From an uncultured bacterium (GTDB taxonomy: Bacteria > Bacteroidota > Bacteroidia > Bacteroidales > Muribaculaceae): a stretch of 38,498 nucleotides of DNA. The notes under the pieces were generated by a model that saw nothing but the letters and a program-made list of their open reading frames with translations, made no database searches and had not been told where the DNA came from. Positions 7,919 to 15,891 of the stretch are shown piece after piece (positions within the stretch are counted from its first letter, which is position 1; each line of letters opens with the position of its first letter). The stretch spans positions 1 through 38,498 of the forward strand of contig CAJMNI010000022.1 in the NCBI GenBank assembly GCA_905214735.1, written 5' to 3'. A program made the position numbers and the translations under genes.

Positions 7919-9253
7919 ATGGATTCCAAACGACTGAAATATTGCAGCGACGACGGCAGCCCGCGTGCCAAGTTCACCGCCACCAACTGGCTCGACCCGA
8001 TCTCGGGAAGCGCCGATTTCGACACTGTCGAGGTGACGTTCAAGAACACGCGCAACGGCTATTTCACCAACCCCGACCGTCTGCCGCTCAAGATAGGCGA
8101 CCTCGTGGCCGTGGAGGCAGCTCCGGGCCACGATATCGGCCGCGTCAGCATGGTCGGCCGCCTCGTGCGCCTGCAGATGGAGAAAAACGGCGCCAAGACC
8201 GACACTCCCCTCAAGAGAGTGTTCCGCCTCGCCACCCAGGCCGACCTCGAGAAATTCGAGGAGGCCCGCTCTCGCGAGCACTCCACGATGATCCGCACCC
8301 GCAAAATCGCCGAAGACCTCGGCCTGAACATGAAGATCGGCGATGTGGAATATCAGGGCGACGGAGGAAAGGCGATTTTCTATTATATAGCCGACGACCG
8401 CGTCGACTTCCGCAAGCTTATCCGTATTCTTGCCGACACTTTCAAGATCCGCGTGGAGATGAAGCAGATCGGTGCTCGCCAGGAAGCGGGCCGCATCGGC
8501 GGTATCGGTCCCTGCGGCCGTCCGCTCTGCTGCTCGTCGTGGATGACCCACTTCGTCTCCGTCGGCACAGGTGCCGCCCGCCAGCAGGATCTCTCGATGA
8601 ACCCCCAGAAGCTCGCCGGCCAATGCGCCAAGCTGAAATGCTGCCTCAACTTCGAGACCGACCTCTATGTCGAGGCTGCCAAGAAAATGCCTCCCAAGGA
8701 TGTGCAGCTCGAGACCAAAGACAACCTCTACTATTATTTCAAGCCCGATATCCTCGCTCACAAGGTGACTTACTCCACCGACCGGAAGATTCCCGCCAAC
8801 CTCGTTACCATCGACGCAGCGCGCGCCTTTGAAATAATCGCCCTCAACAAACAGGGCGTCAAAGTCGACTCGCTTCTCGACGAAGAGGAGGAAGAGGCTA
8901 TGAAGTCTGACAAGGCCGTAGACCTCGTGGAGCAGGAAAGCCTCACACGCTTCGACCGCTCGAAAAAGAAGAAAAAGCAGAAGAAGCAGAAAGCCGAGAA
9001 AAAGGGAGAACAAAAGGGGGAGCCAAAGGCCGAGCAGAAAGCGAAAGGAGAGCCGAAAGCCGAGCAGAAACAGAAAACCGAGCAGAAGGCCGAACAGAAA
9101 GGAGAGCAGAAAACCGAGCAGAAAGGTGACCAGAAGGGAAACCGGCGCAATCGTTCGCGTCGCCGCAAGGATGCCGGGAATCCGACAGCCAAGCCTTCCG
9201 ACAAACCTTCCGACAAACCTTCCGACAAACCCGCGCCCAAGAAACAAGACTGA
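7919..9253 (+). CDS. ricT: RicT/YaaT-like PSP1-domain protein
   Basis: A 444-residue PSP1-domain protein. The conserved core has the cysteine clusters IGPCGRPLCCSSW (C199, C204, C205) and GQCAKLKCCLNF (C236, C241, C242), as in RicT of the Bacillus RicAFT complex. That complex carries iron-sulfur clusters and steers RNase Y processing. From about residue 345 the protein ends in a Lys/Glu/Gln-rich, low-complexity tail with repeated AEQK and GEQK motifs, an arginine patch (RRNRSRRRK) and three PSDK repeats. This tail is probably disordered and could bind RNA. RicA and RicF are not in the window. Neighbours are rny (24 nt upstream) and gldH (14 nt downstream). Confidence 0.88.
   Translation: MDSKRLKYCSDDGSPRAKFTATNWLDPISGSADFDTVEVTFKNTRNGYFTNPDRLPLKIGDLVAVEAAPGHDIGRVSMVGRLVRLQMEKNGAKTDTPLKRVFRLATQADLEKFEEARSREHSTMIRTRKIAEDLGLNMKIGDVEYQGDGGKAIFYYIADDRVDFRKLIRILADTFKIRVEMKQIGARQEAGRIGGIGPCGRPLCCSSWMTHFVSVGTGAARQQDLSMNPQKLAGQCAKLKCCLNFETDLYVEAAKKMPPKDVQLETKDNLYYYFKPDILAHKVTYSTDRKIPANLVTIDAARAFEIIALNKQGVKVDSLLDEEEEEAMKSDKAVDLVEQESLTRFDRSKKKKKQKKQKAEKKGEQKGEPKAEQKAKGEPKAEQKQKTEQKAEQKGEQKTEQKGDQKGNRRNRSRRRKDAGNPTAKPSDKPSDKPSDKPAPKKQD
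9194..9229 (+). repeat. Three exact 12-bp repeats encoding PSDK
   Basis: CCTTCCGACAAA occurs three times in exact tandem (9194-9205, 9206-9217, 9218-9229) near the 3' end of ricT, keeping the frame and adding PSDK units to the tail. Exact identity suggests recent expansion. Confidence 0.9.
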
Positions 9254-9267
9254 TCATCGCATAAGGA

Positions 9268-9765
9268 ATGAAAGCTATTCTGAAAAGACTCGCTGCCTGG
9301 GCCGCGCTCCTGCCGGTGATTGCCTCCGGCAGTTGCCGTGAGGTCAACGGCACTCTCTATTCGGAATATTCCGGAATTCCGGGCAGCGGCTGGGATCCCT
9401 CCGCTCCTCTCTATTTCGATCCCTGGCCCGCCGACTCGCTGAACGTCGACAACCCTCTTGACGTTATTATAAGTGTGAGATACTCCGGGCGCCGCGCGAT
9501 CGCCCCGCTGCGCATGGCCGTGGAACTCGAGGACATCGACGGCACTCTCGCAAGCGACACTCTCGTGATGCCTCTCTTCGACGGCGACGGCCTCCCCACG
9601 GGTCGCGGCCATTACGGTGTCTACGAGGTGCGCGACACTATCCTCTCCACCTACAGGCTCAAAGATTGCTTCAACGTGGAGATGAAAGCGCTCGACCCCG
9701 CCGAAGCCACCGCCGGACTGGTCAACGTCGGCGTGGTCCTCACCCGGACTCAGGGAAAACAATAA
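9268..9765 (+). CDS. gldH: GldH-like lipoprotein
   Basis: A 165-residue exported protein. The N-terminus is basic then hydrophobic and ends in VIASGSC, with Cys23 as the likely lipidation site, although Ser rather than Leu at -3 is a weak lipobox. The following YSEYSGIPGSGWDPSAPLYF matches the GldH signature (tyrosine, Ile-Pro, Gly-Trp, Phe). In Flavobacterium, GldH is needed for gliding. Non-gliding Bacteroidales keep it, and its role there is unclear. It starts 14 nt after ricT, so probably in one operon with rny and ricT. Confidence 0.85.
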   Translation: MKAILKRLAAWAALLPVIASGSCREVNGTLYSEYSGIPGSGWDPSAPLYFDPWPADSLNVDNPLDVIISVRYSGRRAIAPLRMAVELEDIDGTLASDTLVMPLFDGDGLPTGRGHYGVYEVRDTILSTYRLKDCFNVEMKALDPAEATAGLVNVGVVLTRTQGKQ

Positions 9766-9799
9766 TGTAAAAACACACTGCCAACAAAAACACAAAGCT

Positions 9800-10984
9800 A
9801 TGGAATTTCCACTCCTCAATAAAGATATGAGCGCCGAATTCGACCTGAGGGTCGAAAAGACAACCCGCGCCATGAAAGAGGCAAAAGCCGACGCACTTTT
9901 GGTAACCGCTTCGGTCAATATTTTCTATCTTGCCGGGGGCGTGTTCCGCGGATATATATATCTGACACCCGGACGCCGTCCCGCCATCTTCATGATTCCC
10001 CCCGCCGAATGCGACAACCAGATGGTAAGCGCCATCCGCAAACCGGAGCAGATCGCCTCGATGCTCACCGACGCCGGTTATCCGGCGCCCCGCCGTCTCG
10101 CCCTCGAGGCCGATGACCTGACTTATTCGGAAGTGGAGCGTCTCGCCCGCATCTGGCCCGACGCCGAGATGGTCAACGGTTCGGCGATTCTCCGCGCCGC
10201 CCGTCTGCAGAAAACGGACTATGAGCTGAAGCTCATGCGCGACGACGGTCGCCGCCAGTCGGCTGTCTACGAGAACATCCGCCACTGCTATCAGGAGGGA
10301 ATGAGCGACGTCGAGCTCCAGATCGAGATCGAGCGTCTGCTGCGCCGCGAGGGTTGCCTCGGCTATCTCCGCGCTGCCGGAAGCCGCATGGAGATCAATC
10401 TCGGCTCGGTGATCGCCGGTCCCAACGCCGACGTTCCCTCACCCTACGACTTCTCGATGGGTGGTGCCGGAGTCGATCCCTCTCTCCCCGTCGGAGCCGA
10501 CGGCACTATCCTCAAGACCGGCATGAGCGTGATGGTCGACATGAACGGTGGATTCAACGGTTATCAGACCGACATGACCCGCTGCTGGAGCGTCGGCTCC
10601 CTCCCTCAGAAAGCCGTAGACGCCCATGAATGCTCTCGCGCCATCCTGCGCGACCTTGAGAAATATGCCGTTCCCGGCCGAGAGATCAGCGAACTCTACA
10701 ACCGCGCCCGCCGCCTCGCCGACGACGCCGGTCTCCGCGATTTCTATATGGGCCACCGCCACAAAGTGAGCTTCATCGGCCATGGCGTCGGCATCGAGCT
10801 CAACGAAGCCCCCGTTATCATGGAGCGAAACAAGAGCCTGCTCAAGGAAAACATGACCATCGCCATCGAGCCTAAATTCGTGATCCCCGAAGTGGGTGCG
10901 GTAGGCGTCGAAAACACATATATCGTCACCCCCTCGGGCCTCGAGAACATCACGCCGCTCCGGGAAGACCTTCAGGAGCTCTGA
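9800..10984 (+). CDS. M24-family metallopeptidase (Xaa-Pro peptidase-like)
   Basis: A 394-residue cytosolic protein with an N-terminal creatinase-like domain (about 10-140) and a C-terminal pita-bread M24 domain. All five expected metal ligands are present: D247 (VDMNGG), D258 (QTDMTR), H328 (GHGVG), E357 (AIEPKF) and E371 (VENTY). The site therefore looks competent for a dinuclear metal peptidase. The family includes Xaa-Pro dipeptidases and aminopeptidase P, which split bonds before proline. The exact substrate cannot be read from sequence. It starts 34 nt after gldH and ends 28 nt before cca. Confidence 0.85.
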   Translation: MEFPLLNKDMSAEFDLRVEKTTRAMKEAKADALLVTASVNIFYLAGGVFRGYIYLTPGRRPAIFMIPPAECDNQMVSAIRKPEQIASMLTDAGYPAPRRLALEADDLTYSEVERLARIWPDAEMVNGSAILRAARLQKTDYELKLMRDDGRRQSAVYENIRHCYQEGMSDVELQIEIERLLRREGCLGYLRAAGSRMEINLGSVIAGPNADVPSPYDFSMGGAGVDPSLPVGADGTILKTGMSVMVDMNGGFNGYQTDMTRCWSVGSLPQKAVDAHECSRAILRDLEKYAVPGREISELYNRARRLADDAGLRDFYMGHRHKVSFIGHGVGIELNEAPVIMERNKSLLKENMTIAIEPKFVIPEVGAVGVENTYIVTPSGLENITPLREDLQEL

Positions 10985-11012
10985 AAACTTCAAAGATCTT
11001 GTGTCATAAAAA

Positions 11013-12434
11013 ATGAATCTATCCGACGACTTACGTCTGCCGATGTTCCGGCAGATTGGCGAAATAGCCGATAAAATGAACCGCGAGGTCTATGTGGTGG
11101 GAGGATACGTGAGAGACATTTTTCTCAACCGTCATTCCCACGACATCGATTTCGTGACCGTGGGGAGCGGCATCGAGCTCGCCGAGCGCGTGGCCCGTTC
11201 GCTTCATCGCGAAAAGGGGCTGAGCGTCTACGCCAACTATGGCACAGCGCAGGTGAAGAGCGGCGACCTCGAGCTGGAGTTCGTGGGCGCCCGCCGCGAG
11301 TCCTACTCGCGCGGCAGCCGCAATCCGGTGGTGGAAGACGGCACGCTCGAAGATGACCAGAACCGCCGCGATTTCACCATCAACGCCATGGCCATCTGCC
11401 TCAACGGCGACCGTTTCGGCGAACTTGTCGACCCCTTCAACGGAGTGGTCGACCTTCACAACAAGCTCATCCGCACCCCCCTCGACCCTGACATCACATT
11501 TTCCGACGACCCGCTGCGGATGATGCGCGCCGTGAGATTCGCCACCCAGCTCGGCTTCGAGATCGTCCCCGAGACGTTCGAGGCAATAGCGCGCAACCGC
11601 GACCGGATCTCCATCATCACCAAAGAACGCATCAACGACGAGCTCTCCAAAATAATCCGCAGCGACGTCCCCTCCAGGGGATTCCGCCTGCTCGACAAGG
11701 CCGGACTGCTCGAACTCATATTCCCTTCGCTCGTCAGCCTCAAAGGGGTGGAGACTGTGGAGGGGCGCGGCCACAAGGACAACTTCCAGCATACGCTGCA
11801 GGTGCTCGACAACGTGGCGACCCATTCCGACAACGAATGGCTCCGCTGGGCGGCTCTGCTACACGACATCGGCAAACCCGCCACCAAGCGCTACGACGCC
11901 CGCCTCGGCTGGACTTTCCATAACCATAACTTCATCGGCGAAAAGATGGTGCCGAAGATTTTCCGCTCCATGAAGCTCCCGATGAACGAGAAGATGAAAT
12001 ATGTGGCGAAGATCGTCGGGCTTCACATGCGTCCCCAGTCGGTCGGTGAAAACGGCGTGACCGATTCGGGAGTGCGCCGCATGATCACCGAGGCCGGCGC
12101 CGACCTCGACGACCTGATGATTCTCGCCGAAGCCGACATCACCTCGAAAAATCCGGCGAAAGTGCGCCGACAGCTCGAAGGGTTTGCCCGCCTGCGCGAG
12201 CGCATGGAGCAGATCAGCGACGCCGACGCCCTGCGCAACTGGAAAAACCCCATCAACGGCAACGAGATCATGGAGCATTTCCAGATTCCGGCCTGCCATG
12301 CCATCGCCGCGATCAAAGACGCAGTGAAAGAAGCAGTGATGGAGGGCACCATCCCCTATGACCACGATGCCGCCTGGGCCTACGCCCTGCAGATCGGCCC
12401 GGGGATTATCGCCGAATGCGGCGTAAAAAGCTGA
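11013..12434 (+). CDS. cca: CCA tRNA nucleotidyltransferase with HD domain
   Basis: Adds or repairs the 3'-terminal CCA of tRNAs. The 473 residues begin with the nucleotidyltransferase core GGYVRD (30-35) and the catalytic aspartates in HDIDF (D44, D46). Next come the RRDFTINAMAI motif and the Cca RNA-binding region (LRMMRAVRFATQLGF). The second half has an HD phosphohydrolase-type domain (ALLHDIGKPATK), as in many bacterial class II enzymes. Five bases after the stop codon begins a strong terminator, so the upstream operon ends here. Confidence 0.93.
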   Translation: MNLSDDLRLPMFRQIGEIADKMNREVYVVGGYVRDIFLNRHSHDIDFVTVGSGIELAERVARSLHREKGLSVYANYGTAQVKSGDLELEFVGARRESYSRGSRNPVVEDGTLEDDQNRRDFTINAMAICLNGDRFGELVDPFNGVVDLHNKLIRTPLDPDITFSDDPLRMMRAVRFATQLGFEIVPETFEAIARNRDRISIITKERINDELSKIIRSDVPSRGFRLLDKAGLLELIFPSLVSLKGVETVEGRGHKDNFQHTLQVLDNVATHSDNEWLRWAALLHDIGKPATKRYDARLGWTFHNHNFIGEKMVPKIFRSMKLPMNEKMKYVAKIVGLHMRPQSVGENGVTDSGVRRMITEAGADLDDLMILAEADITSKNPAKVRRQLEGFARLRERMEQISDADALRNWKNPINGNEIMEHFQIPACHAIAAIKDAVKEAVMEGTIPYDHDAAWAYALQIGPGIIAECGVKS

Positions 12435-12438
12435 TTAT

Positions 12439-12477
12439 AAAAAAATCTTAATCGCATTGCCGATTGAGATTTTTTTT
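12439..12477. terminator. cca terminator (16-bp stem)
   Basis: AAAAAAATCTTAATCG at 12439-12454 pairs with CGATTGAGATTTTTTT from 12461 (one G-U pair) around a six-base loop, ending in a T tract. It starts five bases after the cca stop. The A-rich left arm would make it work in both directions. Its loop holds the -33 element of the rplM promoter. Confidence 0.85.
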
Positions 12478-12486
12478 GTAACTTTG
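12457..12486 (+). promoter_or_regulatory. rplM-rpsI promoter
   Basis: TTG at 12457-12459, 19 bases, then TAACTTTG at 12479-12486. The -7 box is exact. The promoter overlaps the cca terminator: the -33 element is in the hairpin loop and the spacer is the right arm. The start should fall near 12491, giving a leader of about 100 nt before the GTG at 12595. Confidence 0.75.
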
Positions 12487-12594
12487 CGAGCCGATTATAT
12501 CCAGTTTTATCGCCCGCTTGGGGACGACCGCGTGGCTTTGGCCGGCCAACGATCTGAAAGAGCGGCATTTAACTAATTAACAACAAACATTAAA

Positions 12595-13071
12595 GTGGAT
12601 ACATTAAGTTACAAGACACTTTCAGCCACACCCGAGACAATCCAGAAAAAGTGGATCGTTATCGACGCCACCGACCAGGTTCTCGGCCGTCTGTGCTCGA
12701 AAGTAGCAAAAATTCTTCGCGGTAAAAACAAAGCAGACTATACCCCTTACATGGACTGCGGAGACTACGTCATCATCATCAACGCCGACAAAGTTCTTCT
12801 CAACGGCGGCAAGATGGACAAGCATGAGTATCTGCGCTACACGGGCTATCCCGGCGGCCAGCGCACCTTCACTCCCGGCGACCTGATGAAGAAATCCTAC
12901 AAGGTTACAATGAAGGGCAAGCACCCCCTCTTCATCAAAGTTGTAAAAGGCATGCTTCCCAAAACCAAGCTTGGCGCAAAGCAGCTCACCAACCTGCACG
13001 TGTTCAACGGTCCGGATCATCCCTTCGCCGACAAGAACCCCGAAGTATTTGACATCAACAAAATGAAATAA
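12595..13071 (+). CDS. rplM: 50S ribosomal protein L13
   Basis: A 158-residue L13, an early-assembling large-subunit protein. Family motifs are clear: WIVIDATDQVLGRLCSKVAK, DYVIIINADKV, YTGYPGGQR and VVKGMLPKTKLG. The frame opens with a GTG at 12595 giving MDTLSYKTLSA, the usual N-terminus of Bacteroidales L13, and there is no better ATG, so GTG is the likely start. rpsI follows after 8 nt, the standard L13-S9 pair. Confidence 0.96.
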   Translation: MDTLSYKTLSATPETIQKKWIVIDATDQVLGRLCSKVAKILRGKNKADYTPYMDCGDYVIIINADKVLLNGGKMDKHEYLRYTGYPGGQRTFTPGDLMKKSYKVTMKGKHPLFIKVVKGMLPKTKLGAKQLTNLHVFNGPDHPFADKNPEVFDINKMK

Positions 13072-13079
13072 GGAAGAAG

Positions 13080-13466
13080 ATGGAAAAAGTTAATGCAATT
13101 GGCCGCCGCAAAGCAGCCGTGGCCCGTGTCTATCTCACAGAAGGTAACGGCACGATCACTATCGACAAACGTCCGATCGACGTATACTTCCCCTCTTCGA
13201 TCCTTCAGTATGTGGTTAAGCAGCCTCTGGAGCTTCTCGACGTCCTCGACAAATATGACGTTTACGCTCACGTCGACGGCGGCGGCTACAAGGGCCAGAG
13301 CGAGGCTCTCCGCCTTGCCATCGCCCGCGCCCTGGTGAAGATCAACCCCGAAGACAAGAGCGCCCTCCGCAAAGAAGGCTTCATGACCCGCGATCCCCGC
13401 GAGGTGGAGCGCAAGAAACCGGGCCGTCCCAAGGCTCGCAAGCGCTTCCAGTTCTCCAAACGTTAA
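13080..13466 (+). CDS. rpsI: 30S ribosomal protein S9
   Basis: A 128-residue S9. It shows NAIGRRKAAVARVYL at the N-terminus, the GGGYKGQSEALRLAIARAL core, and the basic C-terminal tail ending RKRFQFSKR, which reaches the P-site tRNA in the ribosome. Length is normal and it is co-transcribed with rplM. Confidence 0.97.
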   Translation: MEKVNAIGRRKAAVARVYLTEGNGTITIDKRPIDVYFPSSILQYVVKQPLELLDVLDKYDVYAHVDGGGYKGQSEALRLAIARALVKINPEDKSALRKEGFMTRDPREVERKKPGRPKARKRFQFSKR

Positions 13467-13507
13467 TCTTCCAGGATCTCGGATCGAACTTCGGAACAAG
13501 AATATTT

Positions 13508-13573
13508 GTGAGTTCGGCTCACTGTGTTTAGTATCTAAATCCGGAAGATGGACACGTTCCCTACCTCCGGATT
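13508..13573 (+). promoter_or_regulatory. Possible structured leader of rpsB
   Basis: Two hairpins occur in the 150-nt gap between rpsI and rpsB: GTGAG/CTCAC at 13508-13522 around TTCGG, and AATCCGG/CCGGATT at 13538-13573 with a loop of about 22 nt. Neither has a T tract, so they are not ordinary terminators. Ribosomal protein operons often carry such autoregulatory leaders. This is inference only. No perfect -7 box is visible in the gap. Confidence 0.35.
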
Positions 13574-13616
13574 GTGAAAACAAAAAGAACGTAAACAAAC
13601 AAGACCAAATCAAAAA

Positions 13617-14477
13617 ATGGCAACACCCACATTTGATCAGCTCCTTGAGGCCGGATGTCATTTCGGACACCTCAAACGCAAATGGAACCCCGCAATGGCT
13701 CCCTACATCTTCATGGAGCGCAATGGTATCCACATCATCGACTTATATAAGACGGCAGCCAAGATCGAAGAGGCTTCCAACGCCCTGAAGCAGATTGCAA
13801 AGAGCGGCAAGAAAGTTCTCTTCGTGGCTACTAAGAAACAGGCCAAAGAGGCAATCGCCAACAAGGCAGGCGCAATCAACATGCCCTATGTTATCGAGCG
13901 CTGGCCGGGCGGCATGCTCACCAACTTCCCCACCATCCGCAAGGCTGTGAAGAAGATGACCACCATCGACAAGATGGCCAAAGACGGCACATTCGACAAT
14001 CTGTCGAAGCGCGAGAAACTCCAGATCACCCGTCAGCGCGCCAAGCTCGAGAAGAACCTCGGTTCGATCGCCGATCTCGGCCGTCTGCCGTCGGCTCTCT
14101 TCGTGGTCGACGTGATGAAAGAGCACATCGCAGTGGCTGAGGCAAAACGCCTCGGTATCCCCGTGTTTGCAATTGTCGACACCAACTCCAACCCCGAGGA
14201 CATCGACTTCGTGATCCCCGCCAACGACGACGCTTCGAAGAGCATCGAGATCATTCTCGACAGCGTTTGCGCCGCTATGGCAGAAGGTCTCGAGGAACGC
14301 AAGGTTGAGCGTCTCGACGCTCCCGAGGAGAAGGAGGCCGAAGGCGAAGAGGCTCCCGCAGCAGGCAAACGCCGCCGCGTGCGCCGCAACGAGGCTCCCG
14401 CCGAGGAGGCTCCCAAGGCCGAGGAGGCTCCCGCTGAAGAGGCTCCCAAAGCTGAGGAAGCCAAAGACGCTGAGTAA
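13617..14477 (+). CDS. rpsB: 30S ribosomal protein S2 with acidic tail
   Basis: A 286-residue S2. The core shows LLEAGCHFGHLKRKWNPAM, IHIIDLYKTA, VLFVATKKQAKEAI, RWPGGMLTNF and the FVVDVMKEHIAVAEAKRLGIP motif. After about residue 235 it carries an extension of roughly 50 residues that is rich in Ala, Glu and Pro, with repeated EEAPKAEEAPAEE units and an internal arginine cluster (KRRRVRR). E. coli S2 has no such tail. Extended S2 tails occur in Bacteroidota, and the tail is probably disordered. tsf follows after a terminator-like hairpin. Confidence 0.96.
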   Translation: MATPTFDQLLEAGCHFGHLKRKWNPAMAPYIFMERNGIHIIDLYKTAAKIEEASNALKQIAKSGKKVLFVATKKQAKEAIANKAGAINMPYVIERWPGGMLTNFPTIRKAVKKMTTIDKMAKDGTFDNLSKREKLQITRQRAKLEKNLGSIADLGRLPSALFVVDVMKEHIAVAEAKRLGIPVFAIVDTNSNPEDIDFVIPANDDASKSIEIILDSVCAAMAEGLEERKVERLDAPEEKEAEGEEAPAAGKRRRVRRNEAPAEEAPKAEEAPAEEAPKAEEAKDAE

Positions 14478-14489
14478 TTAAGCTTATTC

Positions 14490-14533
14490 AACGGGCGCGA
14501 CTTCCTTGCATAAAGGGCCGCGCCCGTTTCATT
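14490..14533 (+). terminator. Attenuator-like hairpin between rpsB and tsf
   Basis: AACGGGCGCG at 14490-14499 pairs perfectly with CGCGCCCGTT at 14519-14528, with a 19-nt loop, followed by TCATTTA. The weak T tract suggests partial termination or an mRNA-processing boundary, which would let S2 and EF-Ts be made at different levels. Confidence 0.6.
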
Positions 14534-14551
14534 TATCACTTTAAAAATACT

Positions 14552-15544
14552 ATGGCAGTTAGCATAGAAGACATCAAGAAACTGCGCCACATGACCGGCG
14601 CAGGCATGATGGACTGCAAGAACGCCCTCGCCGAGACCGACGGCGACATTCAGGCAGCCATCGAAATCATCCGTAAGAAAGGCCAGGCTGTAGCAGCCAA
14701 GCGCGAAGACCGCAACGCTTCCGAGGGTTGCGTGCTCTCCGGCACAAAAGGCGACTTCGCAGCCATCGTCACCCTCAAGTGCGAGACAGACTTCGTTGCC
14801 AAAAACGAGTCGTTCCGCGCCCTCACAAAGAAGATCCTCGACGCCGCCCTCGACGCCCGCGTGAAGAGCCTCGACGAGCTCAAGGCCCTCTCCTTCGACG
14901 GCCGCACAGTGGCTGAGCATGTCACCGACGAAATCGGCAAGACAGGCGAGAAGATGGAACTTGGCGACTATGAATATCTCGAGGCTCCCAGCGTGGCCGC
15001 TTACGACCACCTCGGCAACAAGCTCGCCACCATCGTCGGCTTCAACCTCCCCGACGTGACAGCTGAAGTCGGCAAGGAGATCGCAATGCAGGTCGCTGCT
15101 ATGAACCCCGTGGCTGTCAGCCGCGAAGATGTTCCCGCCTCGATCATCGAGGAGGAGAAGAGCGTCGCTATTGAGAAGACCAAATCGGAGCAGATCCAGA
15201 AGGCTGCCGAGGCAGCTCTCCGCAAAGCCGGTCTCAACCCCAACCACTTCGACAGCGAGGAGCACATCGCTTCCAACATCACCAAAGGCTGGATCACAGC
15301 CGAAGAGGCCGAGAAGGGTAAAGCCATCATGGCTGAAGCTGCAGAGAAGAAAGCCGCTTCCCTCCCCCAGCAGATGATCGACAACATCGTCAACGGCCGT
15401 ATCAACAAATACTACAAGGAGAACGTGCTTCTGGAGCAGGAATACACCCGCGACGCCAAGAAGACCATCCAGCAGTATCTCGACGGCGAGAAGAAAGGCC
15501 TCCTCGTGATCGCCTTCCGCCGCGTGAACCTCAACGAAGACTAA
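14552..15544 (+). CDS. tsf: Translation elongation factor Ts
   Basis: Nucleotide exchange factor for EF-Tu. The 330 residues begin with the UBA-like domain (IEDIKKLRHMTGAGMMDCKNAL) and contain the EF-Tu contact motif CETDFVAKN near residue 77. It is longer than the E. coli protein (283 residues), as is usual in Bacteroidota. The C-terminus keeps the ILLEQEYTRD-like segment (VLLEQEYTRDAKKTI). It is the last gene of the translation block. Confidence 0.97.
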   Translation: MAVSIEDIKKLRHMTGAGMMDCKNALAETDGDIQAAIEIIRKKGQAVAAKREDRNASEGCVLSGTKGDFAAIVTLKCETDFVAKNESFRALTKKILDAALDARVKSLDELKALSFDGRTVAEHVTDEIGKTGEKMELGDYEYLEAPSVAAYDHLGNKLATIVGFNLPDVTAEVGKEIAMQVAAMNPVAVSREDVPASIIEEEKSVAIEKTKSEQIQKAAEAALRKAGLNPNHFDSEEHIASNITKGWITAEEAEKGKAIMAEAAEKKAASLPQQMIDNIVNGRINKYYKENVLLEQEYTRDAKKTIQQYLDGEKKGLLVIAFRRVNLNED

Positions 15545-15579
15545 ACCTTTTTCCCGACAGAAAAAAAGGCTCTCAAAAA

Positions 15580-15626
15580 CAGGCGGGGAAGTCAGAAATG
15601 CCCGGGCATTCCGACTCCCCCGCCTG
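15580..15626 (+). terminator. Long hairpin after tsf
   Basis: CAGGCGGGG at 15580-15588 pairs with CCCCCGCCTG ending at 15626. The stem continues inward through AGTC/GACT and GAAATGCCC/GGGCATTC, giving about 20 pairs with a few mismatches and an ATGCCCGGGCAT palindrome at the tip (15598-15609). Only TTT follows, so a classical U tract is weak, but position and stability fit a terminator for the translation block. Confidence 0.65.
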
Positions 15627-15891
15627 AATTTATCCAATGACTTTACTGTTAAAATTACTGAATTTGTTATCAAAATCTCTGCTTTCGTAAACTAAAATTT
15701 GCACGGAATAAAATATTTTTATACATTTACAGCGCAAAATCGTTCACCCAGATTAAACAGGGATGGACAAAGCAGACCAACTGACAATTTCAACAGATTC
15801 CGACCGACGCCATGAAACTCACGTCCTCCGCTATCATAACAGTGTCAGTTATTCATCGGACTAATATTACAACTAACAGATAACTTTCTTT
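15627..15891. other. AT-rich non-coding region upstream of the secreted-protein cluster
   Basis: About 265 bases, much richer in A and T than the surrounding genes, with no gene visible. It probably holds the promoter of the next operon. Near matches to the -7 consensus occur (TAAAATTTG at 15693-15701, one base too long, and TAACTTTC just before the start codon), but no perfect -33/-7 pair is present. Confidence 0.5.

Noticed and set aside
6329..9247. Very long minus-strand open frame (972 codons) opposite rny and ricT
   Set aside because: The plus strand encodes two proteins with complete family motifs. The antisense product is compositionally odd (long Leu/Phe/Gly runs) and matches nothing I recognise; it is a by-product of GC-rich codon use.
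14033..15673. Long minus-strand open frame (546 codons) opposite rpsB and tsf
   Set aside because: It lies antisense to two certain translation genes, with low-complexity Ser/Ala stretches mirroring the S2 tail. No independent promoter or domain.
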